From: Vanilla planifolia
Taxonomy: Eukaryota; Streptophyta; Magnoliopsida; Asparagales; Orchidaceae
Length of the DNA stretch: 64,000 nucleotides
Assembly (NCBI GenBank): GCA_023846275.1
Contig: CM043870.1
Location: 16,662,385-16,726,384, forward strand
Direction: 5' to 3'
A program made the translations under genes and the position numbers. Numbering within the stretch: position 1 is the first letter of the stretch; every line of letters starts with the position of its first letter. Below the pieces are notes generated by a model. The model ran no database searches. It was not told the DNA's origin and saw only the letters and a list, made by a program, of their open reading frames with translations. Positions 21,279 through 31,851 of the stretch are shown here, in pieces.

Positions 21279-24200
21279 ATGTGGTACTTGGATAGTGGAT
21301 GCTCAAGACACATGACTGGAGATGCATCTTTATTCATCCACTTGAAGAGCTATGATGGTGGTGAAGTTACTCTTGGTGACAACTCCAAGAAGAAAGTGAT
21401 TGGAATTGGAACTGTAGGCAACTCACATACATCCATAAGAAAGGTCCTTCTTGTTCAAGATTTAAGGTACAATCTTCTTAGTATTAGCCAATTATGTGAT
21501 TCGAATTTTACAGTTTTATTTAATAAACATGAATGCATCATTAGCAAGGATAATCTTCCTCTTGTTATAGGATGTAGAAAAGATAACACTTATGTTTTAT
21601 TTTTACACATGGTCAAGAATAGTGGACTTGAGTGTCTTACTTCACAAGACAGTAATTCTACTTTATGGCATAGAAGATTTTGTCACTTAGGAAAGTCATC
21701 TTTTAAAAAAATCATGAAGTTTGATGTGGTTAGAGGTCTACCAAATCTTAGTCAGTTAAGTGATCATTTATGTGGCCCATGCCAATTAGGAAAACAAACA
21801 AAGGAAAGTTTTAAGCCTCTTAAGGACATCACTACTTGTAAACCTTTAGAACTTGTTCACTTAGACTTATTTGGTCCTATTCATCCAGAAAGTCTAGGTG
21901 GAAGCAAGTATGGGTTAGTAATTGTAGATGATTTTACTAGATTTACTTGGGTTCTTTTTGTTAGAAAGAAGAGTGAAGTATTTGAAAAATTCGTAAGTCT
22001 TATTACAAGAATTGAAAAAGAACATGAAGTTAGGTTAATCTCTATTAGGAGTGATAATGGAGGAGAATTTAAGAATGAATTATTTGATGAATATTGTGTT
22101 AAAAATGGAGTGTTTCATACTTTTTCTTCACCTAGGACTCCTCAACAAAATGGCGTAGTTGAGAGAAAGAATAGGACCTTGCTTGATGCCGCAAGGTGCA
22201 TGCTAAACGAGTATAGTGTTCCCAAATATTTTTGGGCTGAAGCAGTTAACACTGCCTGTTATGTATTTAATCGAGTCATATGTAGACCTTTGTTAGAAAT
22301 TTCTCCTTTTGAGTTGATTTATGGCAAGAAGCCCAAGGTAGCTCATTTTCATGTGTTTGGATGTAAATGTTTCATTTTAAATAATGGAAAAAGAGACCTT
22401 GATAAGTTTGATGCCAAGTCTGATGAAGGGATTTTTCTAGGATATTCACTTTCTAGTAGAGCGTTTAGAGTATACAATAAGAAAACACTAGTTGTTGAAG
22501 AGACAATTCATGTTAAGTTTGATGAATCTCTTAGTGAAGCATCTCATAGTCATCATCAAATAGATCTACTTGATGAATTTGAGGACTTATGTCTTGAAGA
22601 AGATAAATTGGATGATATAGCTAAGGTTGAAGAACCAATAAAAGATGATAGTGAGATTGAGAAGCAATTGAGATATTCTAAGGATCATCCTAGTGAATTG
22701 ATTATTGGAGATTTAAAAGAGAATATTAGAACTAGAAGTTCATTTAATCATGCAACATTCGTGTCAAATGTTGAACCAAGTTCTGTAGAAAGTGCATTTG
22801 AAGATGAGTCTTGGATTGCTGCAATGAATGATGAGTTAGTACAATTTGAGAGAAATCAAGTATGGGATCTTGTACCAAGGCCAAATGACAAAACAATCAT
22901 TGGTACAAAATGGGTTTTCAAAAACAAGGTAGATGAGAATGGTGAAGTTATTAGAAATAAAGCTAGGTTAGTAGCAAAAGGCTATTGTCAGATAGAAGGA
23001 GTAGATGTGGATGAGACATTTACTCCTGTGGCAAGACTTGAAGCTATTAGACTTTTACTTGCTTATGCATGTCACAAAGGGTTTAAATTATACCAAATGG
23101 ATGTTAAGAGTGCATTTTTGAATGGATATATAAATGAAGAGGTTTATGTTGAGCAACCTCCTGGATTTGAGATACATGATAAGTTAGATCATGTATACAA
23201 ACTTAAGAAAGCTCTTTATGGATTGAAACAAGCTCCAAGAGCATGGTATGAAAGATTGTGTATTTTTCTTACTTCAAATGGATTTCATAGGGGTAAGATA
23301 GATAATTCCTTATTTGTACAGAATTCAACTGAAGGTCAACTAGTATGTCAAGTGTATGTAGATGATATAATATTTGGAGCTTCTAATGTAGAGATGTGCA
23401 TGAAATTTGCAGATTTAATGAAGAATGAGTTTGAAATGAGTATGATGGGAGAATTAACCTTCTTCCTTGGACTTCAAGTAAAGCAAACAAGTGAAGGAAT
23501 TTTTATTTCTCAAACCAAATACTTGATTGGTTTGCTTAAGAAATTTGGTTTTGAAAGCATGAAGTCAAGAAAAACTCCTATTAGCACAAGTACTATCATA
23601 AGTAAAGATGAAACTAGGAAGTCCATTGACACAAAACTATTTAGAGGAATGATTGGATCATTACTATATCTTACAGCGAGTAGACCTGATATTGTGTTTA
23701 GTGTAGGTTTATGTGCAAGATTTCAAGCAAATCCTAAGGAATCACACTTACAAGCAATCAAGCATATCTTTAAGTATCTTATAGGTACTAAGACTCTAGG
23801 CTTATGGTACCCTAGATGTGAGTCTGGATTTGATTTAATAGCCTACACAGATGCTGACTTTGCTGGCAGCAAGACTGATAGGAAGAGTACCTCTGGCATG
23901 TGTCAATTGATTGGTGGTTCACTAATTTCTTGGGCCAGTAGAAAACAAAATTGTGTGGCATTATCAACAACAGAGGCAGAGTACATTGCTGCAGGTAGTT
24001 GTGTTGCTCAAGTACTATGGATTAAACAACAACTTTTAGATTACGGCTTAGAATTTAGTCAGATTCCAATTTTCTGTGACAATTCAAGTGCAATTTGTCT
24101 ATCAAAGGATCCGATTCAACATTCAAGAACCAAACATATAGAGCTTAGATATCATTTTATTAGAGAGCATGTGCAGAAGAAAGAAATTCAACTGTCATTT

Positions 24201-24305
24201 GTCCCATCTTCCGCTCAAATGGCTGATATTTTTACCAAACCATTGCCTACGGATGTGTTTCATAGACTTCGTTTGAGTTTAGGTGTCATTAACCCCTTTG
24301 AGTGA
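21279..24305 (+). CDS. pol: Pol polyprotein (protease, integrase, RT, RNase H)
   Basis: The polyprotein has 1008 codons and supplies all enzymes for copying and integration. Protease: D5-S-G in [14 protein letters not shown]. Pre-integrase zinc finger: H131, H136, C165, C168. Integrase D,D35E: D196, D259, E295. RT: about 520-770 with D608 (QMDVKSAF) and YVDD at 693-696. RNase H: D858/D860 (TDADF), E899/E901 (TTEAEY), D934, and a normal copia end ([13 protein letters not shown]). All key residues are present. The reading frame is open from 21249, after a TAG at 21246-21248, so there is no overlap with gag, which ends at 21235. The ATG at 21279 lies right at the protease start and may be just an internal Met. 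Expression needs something other than simple readthrough. Confidence 0.93.
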   Translation: MWYLDSGCSRHMTGDASLFIHLKSYDGGEVTLGDNSKKKVIGIGTVGNSHTSIRKVLLVQDLRYNLLSISQLCDSNFTVLFNKHECIISKDNLPLVIGCRKDNTYVLFLHMVKNSGLECLTSQDSNSTLWHRRFCHLGKSSFKKIMKFDVVRGLPNLSQLSDHLCGPCQLGKQTKESFKPLKDITTCKPLELVHLDLFGPIHPESLGGSKYGLVIVDDFTRFTWVLFVRKKSEVFEKFVSLITRIEKEHEVRLISIRSDNGGEFKNELFDEYCVKNGVFHTFSSPRTPQQNGVVERKNRTLLDAARCMLNEYSVPKYFWAEAVNTACYVFNRVICRPLLEISPFELIYGKKPKVAHFHVFGCKCFILNNGKRDLDKFDAKSDEGIFLGYSLSSRAFRVYNKKTLVVEETIHVKFDESLSEASHSHHQIDLLDEFEDLCLEEDKLDDIAKVEEPIKDDSEIEKQLRYSKDHPSELIIGDLKENIRTRSSFNHATFVSNVEPSSVESAFEDESWIAAMNDELVQFERNQVWDLVPRPNDKTIIGTKWVFKNKVDENGEVIRNKARLVAKGYCQIEGVDVDETFTPVARLEAIRLLLAYACHKGFKLYQMDVKSAFLNGYINEEVYVEQPPGFEIHDKLDHVYKLKKALYGLKQAPRAWYERLCIFLTSNGFHRGKIDNSLFVQNSTEGQLVCQVYVDDIIFGASNVEMCMKFADLMKNEFEMSMMGELTFFLGLQVKQTSEGIFISQTKYLIGLLKKFGFESMKSRKTPISTSTIISKDETRKSIDTKLFRGMIGSLLYLTASRPDIVFSVGLCARFQANPKESHLQAIKHIFKYLIGTKTLGLWYPRCESGFDLIAYTDADFAGSKTDRKSTSGMCQLIGGSLISWASRKQNCVALSTTEAEYIAAGSCVAQVLWIKQQLLDYGLEFSQIPIFCDNSSAICLSKDPIQHSRTKHIELRYHFIREHVQKKEIQLSFVPSSAQMADIFTKPLPTDVFHRLRLSLGVINPFE

Positions 24306-24309
24306 TTAC

Positions 24310-24370
24310 AAAAAGGGGGAGAGTGATGTGCTAGGATTCAGGGGGAGTATAAGCTAAGATTCAGGGGGAG
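24310..24370 (+). promoter_or_regulatory. Cluster of extra polypurine tracts
   Basis: Three tracts follow the pol stop: AAAAAGGGGGAGAG (24310-24323), AGGGGGAG (24340-24347) and AGGGGGAG (24363-24370). The last two sit in repeats of GGATTCAGGGGGAG / AGATTCAGGGGGAG about 23 bp apart. Multiple polypurine tracts before the 3' LTR are a described Sirevirus trait. They could act as extra plus-strand primers. Decayed versions occur at 1-90. Confidence 0.85.
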
Positions 24371-24455
24371 CTATATTATAATCCATGATTATTATTTATT
24401 GTTACTTTAATGCTTCGTTTTTTATTTGTTTTTGAGCTTTGGTTTTGTAATCATC

Positions 24456-24465
24456 AAGGGGGAGA
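24456..24465 (+). promoter_or_regulatory. Primary polypurine tract
   Basis: AAGGGGGAGA lies one base before the 3' LTR. It resists RNase H and primes plus-strand synthesis, thereby setting the LTR edge. Equivalents are at 164-174, 31841-31851 and 49719-49727 in decayed relatives. Confidence 0.92.
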
Positions 24466-24466
24466 T

Positions 24467-26257
24467 TGTTGTACCCTTTGATGTGATAATTACAAAACCA
24501 AGCTATTTATTACTGAAGGAATTTTTGAGACATGCGCAAGATGTTTTATAATTAAATGTCTTTTTATTTCTCTTGAATTTGATATGTCAAAACCTTGAGA
24601 TTATGTGGCACACTAGTAGTATTAACATTTAAAAATATTATAAAATTATTTAATAATGAATTTTTATTTTTGGGCCAAGCATATTTGACAAAATGTATAG
24701 ACATGGGTATTTGATTTTTTAATATTATTATGAAATCGTTTTTTACGAATTTCTTTTCATAGCCACTTAATTAACTTATAATACTATAAGAATATAAAAT
24801 TATTTTTATACACTTATATTCAAATTTGTGGCTAAAAAATTCGTCAAAAATACCCTAAAACAGCAAAAGTCTCGGGAAAAAGCACTGTAGCATGGGCGGG
24901 TCGACCCGGCGTCAAAATAGCCCGTCCAGGCCTTTTAGAAATAAAAAATATAAAAATTTGGTTGACCCAAAAGGGGCGAACAAAGCCCGCCCAAAGACCG
25001 CCGAGAGCAGCTCGGCTAGCGCTGGTCAACGGTCAACGGAACAGTGCCTGGCTAAGCCAAGCCTGCCGAGAGGAGCTCGGCTAAGTCTAACTTCAGCGCG
25101 GTCAACGGTCAAAGAACAGTGCATGGCTAAGTCAACCTGAACCGGGTGATGAAATCCCGGTCAAGGAGGGGGGGAGCCAGCCCCAAAGTGGCTCGCAGGT
25201 TAAACGGCGCAAATCTATTATAAAGCACTGTGCAAAATTGCATTCTGCAGTGTGGGACTAAAAATCCCACCTTATAACTTCGGCAGGATCCAAAGGCGCA
25301 GATCATGCCCGCCCAGATCCAACGGGCGAGAGTAATCTCGAACGGCTGTTTAATCAGCGCCGTTCATTCAGCACGCAGGATCCAAAGGCGCAGATCAAGC
25401 CCGCCCAGATCCAACGGGCGAGAGTAATTTCGAACGGTTGTTTAATCAGCGCCGTTCGTTCAGCGCGTGGGATCCAATGGTTCAGATCAAGTCCGCCCGG
25501 ATCAGACGGTCTGGAGATGATCAAGCCGAGAAGTCCATCCAGCCGTCCATTCTTGAAGTGGGATCGGACGGCTGCTGCTCTTCTTCTTCCTTTTCGGGCT
25601 TCCGGCGACGGCTATTTTCCGGTTTCTTTTTTACCGTTTTTCTAGCCGTTTGGAATTGCTTTTTGGTGGACTATATATATAGGACATTTTACAATTTATA
25701 GGATTGATGAATCCACTTGCAAACTTCTTCAAGAACTAAAGAAAAAGGCCAAAACCGAGAGCAACAATTGGCATACTTGTGGGAGCTACGGGCTCAATCT
25801 TCTTCTAAAATTTCAACAGCTTTCTTCCACATTTCGTTGCATCATTCGGTAACATTTAGTTGTGCCACTTTGCTTTGAGAAATTAAAGGTGTAGGATTTT
25901 TGTATGCATTGCTATTGTAAAAATTGTTTGCATTATTGTAGCCGGATTTGTTCGGATTTTTGGTGTCTCGTTGGAGCACCGGTTGTACTTGGTTTACCCC
26001 TACCGGCTTCGGCAAAAGGGAGTGGTTAGTGGAAGCCCGATCGGGTTGATCGGGGGTGGATGTAGGCACGGGTTTGGCCGAACCACCTAAAAATCTTTGT
26101 CTTTTGTTTGCTTGTCTTATTATTGCACTTTTCGTTTTTATTTCACAATTTATTTACAAACGTTTTTTAATTGAAAGATTTTTCAAAATCTAAATTTTAG
26201 TGAAAAGCACAATTCACCCCTCCCCTCTTGTGCGTTGTTCTCACACGATTTACATCA
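24467..26257 (+). repeat. 3' LTR (1791 bp) of the copia element
   Basis: A full-length copy starting TGTTGTACCC and ending TTTACATCA, with the same GC-rich block, hairpin pair (25000-25081), 92-bp tandem units (25286, 25378, 25470) and TATA box (25671-25682) as the 5' copy. It keeps the canonical TG start that the 5' copy has lost. Confidence 0.95.
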
Positions 26258-26262
26258 GTAAC
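26258..26262 (+). repeat. Target site duplication, right copy (GTAAC)
   Basis: Identical to 17764-17768 on the other side of the copia element. Confidence 0.92.
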
Positions 26263-26924
26263 TTATTAGGAAGCTCCTCAGAAGTAATGTCATTAAATTT
26301 AGATAGAAGGTCAAGTATCAAAGGTGGATGAGATGTCTCCATCTTCATTTTATCAACTTCCTTCATATGCATGATGAAGAATGAATTTGGATTAGAAACT
26401 TCTTTACATAAGCTCTTAAAACTTAATTTATTAATAGTTATTATAGGTTTAGGCTTACACAAAGCATTTCTCAATAAGATATTTAATTTGTGTTTCACAC
26501 CTTTGTGTTGTAGTTTTGTAGTTTATATTTCAAGTTGGGTTTTATGGATCGTAAACTTATCCATAGGTTTTAAGGCTAGTAATTTGATAGTTTTATCATT
26601 AGATTTGAATACACATGTATTCTCTCTACGATAATGAATAACATTTATGTCATAAAGCCATGGTCTTTCAAGTAAGATATGTGTTATATCCATGGGGAGG
26701 ACATTACACCACACATTGTCTTCATAGCTATCCATTTTTAAGTGAGCAAGGCATCTAGATTTCGTGGGCAAGGAGGTAAAATTGACCCAACTCACATTGA
26801 AGGGATTAGGATGAGGTTCAATCTTAAGGTTGGCTTTTGTTAAAGTATGTAAAGAAATGACATTCAAAGCACAACCACTATCTATGACCAATCTACATCT
26901 CTTTTCATTACATGTAACAAACAT
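26263..26924 (-). pseudogene. Gypsy protease and linker to RT, decayed
   Basis: An aspartic protease of the retropepsin type that would cut the polyprotein. The open stretch 26924-26523 holds the active site DSG at residues 15-17 (RLVIDSGCALNVIS), then PHPNPFNVSW, DNVWCNVLPMDITHILLERP and WLYDINV. These fit the gypsy pattern EVWCDVVPMDxxHxLLGRPW, with the flap Gly changed to Glu. A second open stretch (26498-26250) carries the linker and FNDITSEELPNKL, corresponding to the FxDVFPEDLPxGLPP motif just before RT. That motif is completed on the far side of the copia insertion (from 17763 downward). One frameshift separates the two pieces. The apparent first Met is not a real start. Confidence 0.82.
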
Positions 26925-27540
26925 CCTAAAGATATTTTTTCTCCTATAATCCTCTACATTAGTTTTAGATACTAATAGAAACCTTATGAATCCTAAGTAT
27001 TCATTATCATCTATCCTAAGTTATTCATTAGATAAAATTTTAATTTTGTCTTGAAGCTCTTTTTGTTTTATAATATTAAGTTGAAAAGTAAGCAACAAAT
27101 GTGACTAAACTTATTCAAGAAAGCCATAATATTAATAAAATAATTTTTTTGGTTATTCATTTAAGATTTTATGTAAGAATTAGTATTTGATGGAAGGATT
27201 TTCTTACAAGTTATACTCAATAGGGTTAATGGTATGTTTAAGGGACAATGGCTTGGTTTTATAAAGTAGAGTTGCAACTATTTTAATATCAAAATCAAAT
27301 ATTCAAAGAGGTGAAACAATACATGTAACTCTCTTTTTTAGGAGAACTTCTAACCAAATAAAGATCTATAATAAAAAAGGGTAAGATCTTAACTTAAGTG
27401 TGGCTTAATGAATAGTTAAGTCAAACAATCAAGTTTTGATTTGATGATGCTATTAAGATCTTCTCTTTTTTTCAAGGTGCTCCATTCTATTTAGAAAATG
27501 GTAAGGATCTTTACTTTTTGATATGAAATTGATATAAAAA
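26925..27540 (-). other. Remnant of gypsy leader and Gag region
   Basis: Only about 600 bp lie between the gypsy 5' LTR and the protease, where a Gag of 1 kb or more is expected. No Gag motif, zinc knuckle or clear primer binding site could be read, so Gag is probably deleted. Confidence 0.4.
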
Positions 27541-28199
27541 GAGAGAGGATTGGGTTGTGGAATAGAAAGTATGGTAAAAGGGCTTAAAAGATATGGAGCT
27601 AAGCTTGAAGATAAAAAAAAGAATTCACTCACCAAAGTGAATCCAAAACAAGGACACCAAGACAACTCAGGTAGTTAAGCCATAAAATAATGTACTTTCT
27701 TTGGTCATAACTAATTCATTATTTATTCATTCATGAGAGCTCTTTTAAATAAGAGATTATAAGTAATTATTTGTTACAAAAAAGAAAGCTTTCTCTCTAC
27801 TTCTTGAAGACTTTCATGTTCATATAATTTTTTTACTACATCATCATGCTTCTTACTAAACTTTTGTAGACTTTTATGCCTATGTCATTCTTTAATACAA
27901 ATGAATACTTCTTACCTACCATTTGAAGACTTTTATGCCTAAATAATGTAAGCATACATCCTACCTACTTCTTAAAAACCTTCATCTAAAATTTAGGCAC
28001 CATCATTAATATAGCATCAACCATATACTCATGATGATTTATGAATGAACTATGACTTCTCAAGGCTATCGTTTACATGTTCTCCAAATTTTCATTCATA
28101 TATAAAATTTTGGAGAGCTTTAGCTTTATTGATTCTAGTTTGAGACTTGTAATGGGTTTATGTTATTTTTTTGTCATAATTTCTTTCTTTTGTGGTACA
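27541..28199 (-). repeat. 5' LTR of the minus-strand gypsy element
   Basis: The direct repeat partner of 15619-16272, starting TGTACCACAAAAG in element orientation. The inner end has lost its CA. Differences from the partner are spread evenly and include small indels. Confidence 0.8.
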
Positions 28200-28217
28200 T
28201 CAATTATGGGTTTATAG

Positions 28218-28334
<117 letters not shown>

Positions 28335-28448
28335 CATAATCAAGAGGAGGAAGAAGCAATCAAGAACATAAGGTAAAGTAAAGGACTCCCTAGAAGAAGA
28401 TTTTCACATGATTAAGTCAAAATAAACCTCAAGACCATGTGATTATCT

Positions 28449-30019
28449 TGTATTGTGACTCTTACCTATAGTACTTTGTTTGATGATAATAAATTATAAG
28501 TATTTTTAATGACTTTTTAAATCAATTTTCAGATATCTCAATGCTTATGTTATTGGGAGAACTTGAAGAAGAGTAAAGATGAAATCTCTTGAAGACTATC
28601 TTTGTTGGAGAGGAAAACCACCAAGAGATACATTTTGAATTTAATTTTAAGTATTTTTTATTTTACTTTGATTAGAATGTTAAGAATAATTACAATCCCT
28701 AATACAAGACATGTTAATTAAATTAAACTTAATCTAGAATAATATTTTGGATTCTAATATCTTTGGTATATCTTATCTTGACCATCGTTTTATCTTAATC
28801 ATATCTTTATAAATTTTAGTTAGCCTTTTATAAAAAGTGTCCTATAGTAGTATTAATTAATATGTAAAAATTTTAATAACAATAAAAAAACCCAAGGCAA
28901 CTTAAATTAACCTAACTTGTTTGGTATTAGAATTGGCTTGGATCAGGGCAATTAATCTTGAACTCATTTGGTATAGCAAATAAGTCATGTAATAAATCCC
29001 AAACATAATGGAATGTGTGTCAAATTAGGTTTTTACTCTTGCATCCATAAATCAATTATGAAGAGTGATTGGTAGCACAGGTAATCACTTCCTAAGTGAA
29101 CCTAGTGGTAGCTAACCCCAAAATAAAGATGCCCTTAAAGTGCATAAAATACCTATAAGGAGAAAAAAAAAGTAGAAATACATCATGTGGAGCGAACACA
29201 AAATGCTTTTTCTAATCATTGACTAGTAAGCTCAAGTGCAATGACTTTTTTAGCCATTAATTTCAAGCCCTTACACCTTTTACTTTCATAATATTAAGTT
29301 TTTCATTAAAAACATAGTCATTGACTAGTAAGCTAATTTGATTATTTTGTAAATGCTTATAATTATTATAAAATATTTTTAAATGAGTGGATTCTTGAAC
29401 AAAATTGATTGATGAATTTTTATGCAATTTAAAAAAAATTTTCAAATCATAAAATTTTTGTCATTAGTAACTCATGTTTATCATCATTTTCAAATACTGC
29501 ATCATTTAATAGTCAAATTATTAAATTCTTTTTTCTTCTCAAATCATCTAAGTTACCAATTTTCTTTATTCATTATTGATTTAATTAAGTTACTTGTGTC
29601 TCATTAATCATTTCATCAAGCATAAGATATTTTTATTTTAATTTTGATTTTGTATGAGTGAATTTTTTTATTATCATTTCATTTTTTTGCAAGACTGAAG
29701 TAGTATATCACTTCTATTTTTTTGTTATGAGAGTTTAGCTTACCCATCTCTTAACAAAAAAATCATATTGAGTGTCTTATTTATTTTTTCATTTTTGCTG
29801 AGGGTGAACGTAGACTTGATTTTAATTCAAACCACACAAAATATTATTAAAAAAATTAACATGTTTTAAATTAAAATTAAACTTGGTGTAAAATTTCTTT
29901 TAAATATTTGCTTGAGTTTATTAAAAATTATTTTAGAACTATTTATTTAAATATTTTTATATGAAACTAAAATTTTTATTCTTAGTAAGTTATCTCCCTC
30001 TTATTAAATCACACATTAA
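28449..30019 (+). repeat. 5' LTR of the old copia element
   Basis: Blocks shared with 31852-33705 include CTTTGTTTGATGATAATAAA (28483; cf. 31892), TTTTGAATTTAATTTTAAGT (28634; cf. 32048), ACTCTTGCATCCATAAATCA (29034; cf. 32450) and GAGTTTATTAAAAATTATTTT near 29915 (cf. near 33602). A later part is also shared with 13600-14278. Edges are accurate to perhaps 5 bp. Confidence 0.78.
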
Positions 30020-30020
30020 T

Positions 30021-30032
30021 TTGTACTAGAGC
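30021..30032 (+). promoter_or_regulatory. Decayed primer binding site
   Basis: TTGTACTAGAGC keeps 9 of 12 positions of the initiator-Met primer site TGGTATCAGAGC and lies right after the LTR end. Confidence 0.7.
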
Positions 30033-30333
30033 ATGATCCTTTTCTAATGAGAATAAATTCTCTAAAAGATATGTGGCTCAAATTATTTCTTCAATAAGTT
30101 TAGGTGAAAGTTTTTCTTCCAATTGGTCACCACAATTATTTAATGATTATTATTTTTTTTTGGAAGACTAGGATGGCTAGTTATTTAAAATTAATTGATA
30201 GAAAAATATGAGAACGAATACAAAATATTTTTGATTTTTCCATTAAGAAAAACTCTTAAGATATTTTTGTACCTAAACTATTTTATAAAATTAACGAAAA
30301 AAAGTATAATTAAATAATAGAGTCATAAATATT

Positions 30334-31190
30334 TTGTATTATGTTTTGAATATTACTAAATTTAATAGGGTTATGAGTTTAGAAATAGCTTATGAAATTT
30401 GGCATAAGTTGGAGATAATTTATGAAGGATCATTTGAGAAGAATGAAATAAAAAAGTGTAAGAACAAAAAGAAAAAAAAGAAGGCATTGAAAACAACATT
30501 GAGTTACTCAAAGGAGACACAAGTGAAAAGAAAGAAAATGATGAATGAATTTTTTACATGATGGCTAGAGATGAAGAAGAAGAGTACATCTTCTAATAAG
30601 GAGATAAATTATTCAAATAAAAAATTTGCTAAAAGTTTCTTTATGTTTGTAAAATGTATGAAAATTTTGGAAAAAAATATAAGAAATTAAAGAAGAACAT
30701 AGTGAATTTCTAGGTTATTATGAACAAATTAGAGAAAAGTTGATACTTATTTAGAAAATATGAAAAAGAACAAAGATAATTTAATACAAAAAAGTTAATC
30801 AACATGCATCCTTTGTTAAGAAATTCAATTATTTTAAATCTTTGCAAACTACATATTCACTTTCAAAAGTAAAGCCAATTTGTAGAAAAGTTTTTTTACA
30901 TGTGTTAGAAGTTTCATATGCATAAATATGTTTATACTTGCATAATTATAATCACAAGCTCACATGCCATTATTGCATGCAACCCAGTCATACTTAACAT
31001 GCATGTAGGATTAAAGCTAATATTAATTCCATATTTTTTTTACTTTTGTGTGAAAAGTGAAAAAAATAGTAGCTCAATTACACATAAATGTGTTGAACCA
31101 AAAATGATTTGGATTCTCAAATCTAATACTTATATTATTATACATGTAATCTTTGATGAATCAATTTCAATTAAACAAAATAGTGTATAA
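30334..31190 (+). pseudogene. Copia Gag fragments, decayed
   Basis: An open stretch at 30334-30561 reads FNRVMSLEIAYEIWHKLEII, matching YNRIMNLKTAHEIWSKLEVT of the intact Gag. It then jumps to a KNKKKKKKALK stretch that corresponds to residues about 315-325, so roughly 190 residues including the first zinc knuckle are deleted. Near 30.80 kb ASFVKKFNYFKSL matches the helical region. Near 31.10 kb EPKMIWILKSN corresponds to the terminal GPKRVWVPKCN, and it is followed at once by HVIFDESISIKQ, which matches [11 protein letters not shown] beyond the integrase of the intact Pol. Everything in between is gone. Confidence 0.75.
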
Positions 31191-31840
31191 ATAGAAGATG
31201 AATAAATAGTTTGTGAGAAATTAAATTTAGAAGATTCAAATGAAATAAATAAGAAAAAAGTAGTTGAAAAAATCTTAGAACTTTAAAATTTAATAAGGAT
31301 CATTTTAATGAATAAGTTTAGAGATGAAATTATTTGTGTTAAAACTTGGTCTTAAACATCAAGCTTTTGTAAACAAATTTAAGCTAACGTTAATACAATA
31401 TTCCTTAAATGATCTATTTTGGATAATAGCTATAAAAGTGAATTAAATGTTTTTGAAAGGAATTATGTGAGATGGCACCTAGATCACTCAATAAAATGTA
31501 ATTGGAATAAAAATGTTTTAAAAAAATGAACTAATTGATCAATTGGTTGATAATGTTTCAAACTATTAATGTAATTAATAATTTACAAAGTTTGGATTGA
31601 GTTCCTCTGAGTGTTAATACAAAGGAGGAGATAATAAAAATTGAAAGATTATAATAAGCATAAATTAGGGGGTAACATTAATCTAACCATTGCATATATA
31701 TAGAGAGAGTTTATCTTTCCTTTTGTATAATGTTTTGTAAAAAATTTAAGTTTTTATCACATAAGGGGAGTTTATCTTTATATATTTTTTCTATAAATAG
31801 TTTATGTTTTTATCAATTTTATTAAAGAGTTTTTATAATC

Positions 31841-31851
31841 AAAAGGAGATA
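31841..31851 (+). promoter_or_regulatory. Decayed polypurine tract
   Basis: AAAAGGAGATA directly before the second LTR, in the position of AAGGGGGAGA in the intact element. Further purine-rich repeats (GGAGGAGATAA near 31625, AAGGGGAG near 31765) echo the multiple tracts of Sireviruses. Confidence 0.7.

Larger units (their letters stand above)
17769..26257 (+). mobile_element. Young, structurally complete Ty1/copia element (Sirevirus-like)
   Basis: The element is 8489 bp with 1791-bp LTRs, TG...CA ends (the 5' end has mutated to TA), a 5-bp target duplication, an initiator-Met primer site, Gag, Pol and several polypurine tracts. I count about 21 LTR mismatches by eye (15 transitions, 6 transversions) and no length difference, about 1.2 percent. 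Domain order protease-integrase-RT-RNase H is that of copia. Large LTRs, a long Gag ending in a second zinc knuckle then RVWVPK, and repeated AGGGGGAG tracts before the 3' LTR are established traits of the Sirevirus lineage. There is no env-like ORF: only 161 bp separate pol from the LTR. Gag and Pol are full-length but out of frame with each other. Confidence 0.95.
15619..28199 (-). mobile_element. Old Ty3/gypsy element carrying a nested copia insertion
   Basis: Two direct repeats of about 655 bp (15619-16272 and 27541-28199) flank minus-strand gypsy coding remnants. In transcription order these are: protease (26924-26523), linker to RT (26498-26263), the start of RT, then integrase (about 17.58-16.75 kb). 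The 8489-bp copia element at 17769-26257 splits the linker. Without it, the gypsy copy is about 4.1 kb, short for the superfamily: most of Gag and almost all of RT-RNase H are gone. The LTRs are roughly four-fifths identical by eye, far older than the nested copia. No target duplication is recognisable at the outer ends. Confidence 0.85.

Noticed and set aside
24306-24466. Possible env-like ORF, as found in some Sireviruses
   Set aside because: Only 161 bp separate the pol stop from the 3' LTR; no frame of useful length.
27453-27665. 70-codon minus-strand frame across the gypsy LTR edge
   Set aside because: It spans the LTR-leader boundary and shows no Gag motif; chance frame.
15619-28199. 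Direct repeats at 15.6 and 27.5 kb as a segmental duplication
   Set aside because: Gypsy protease and integrase of matching orientation lie between them, and the ends are TG...CA-like, so they are LTRs of one element.
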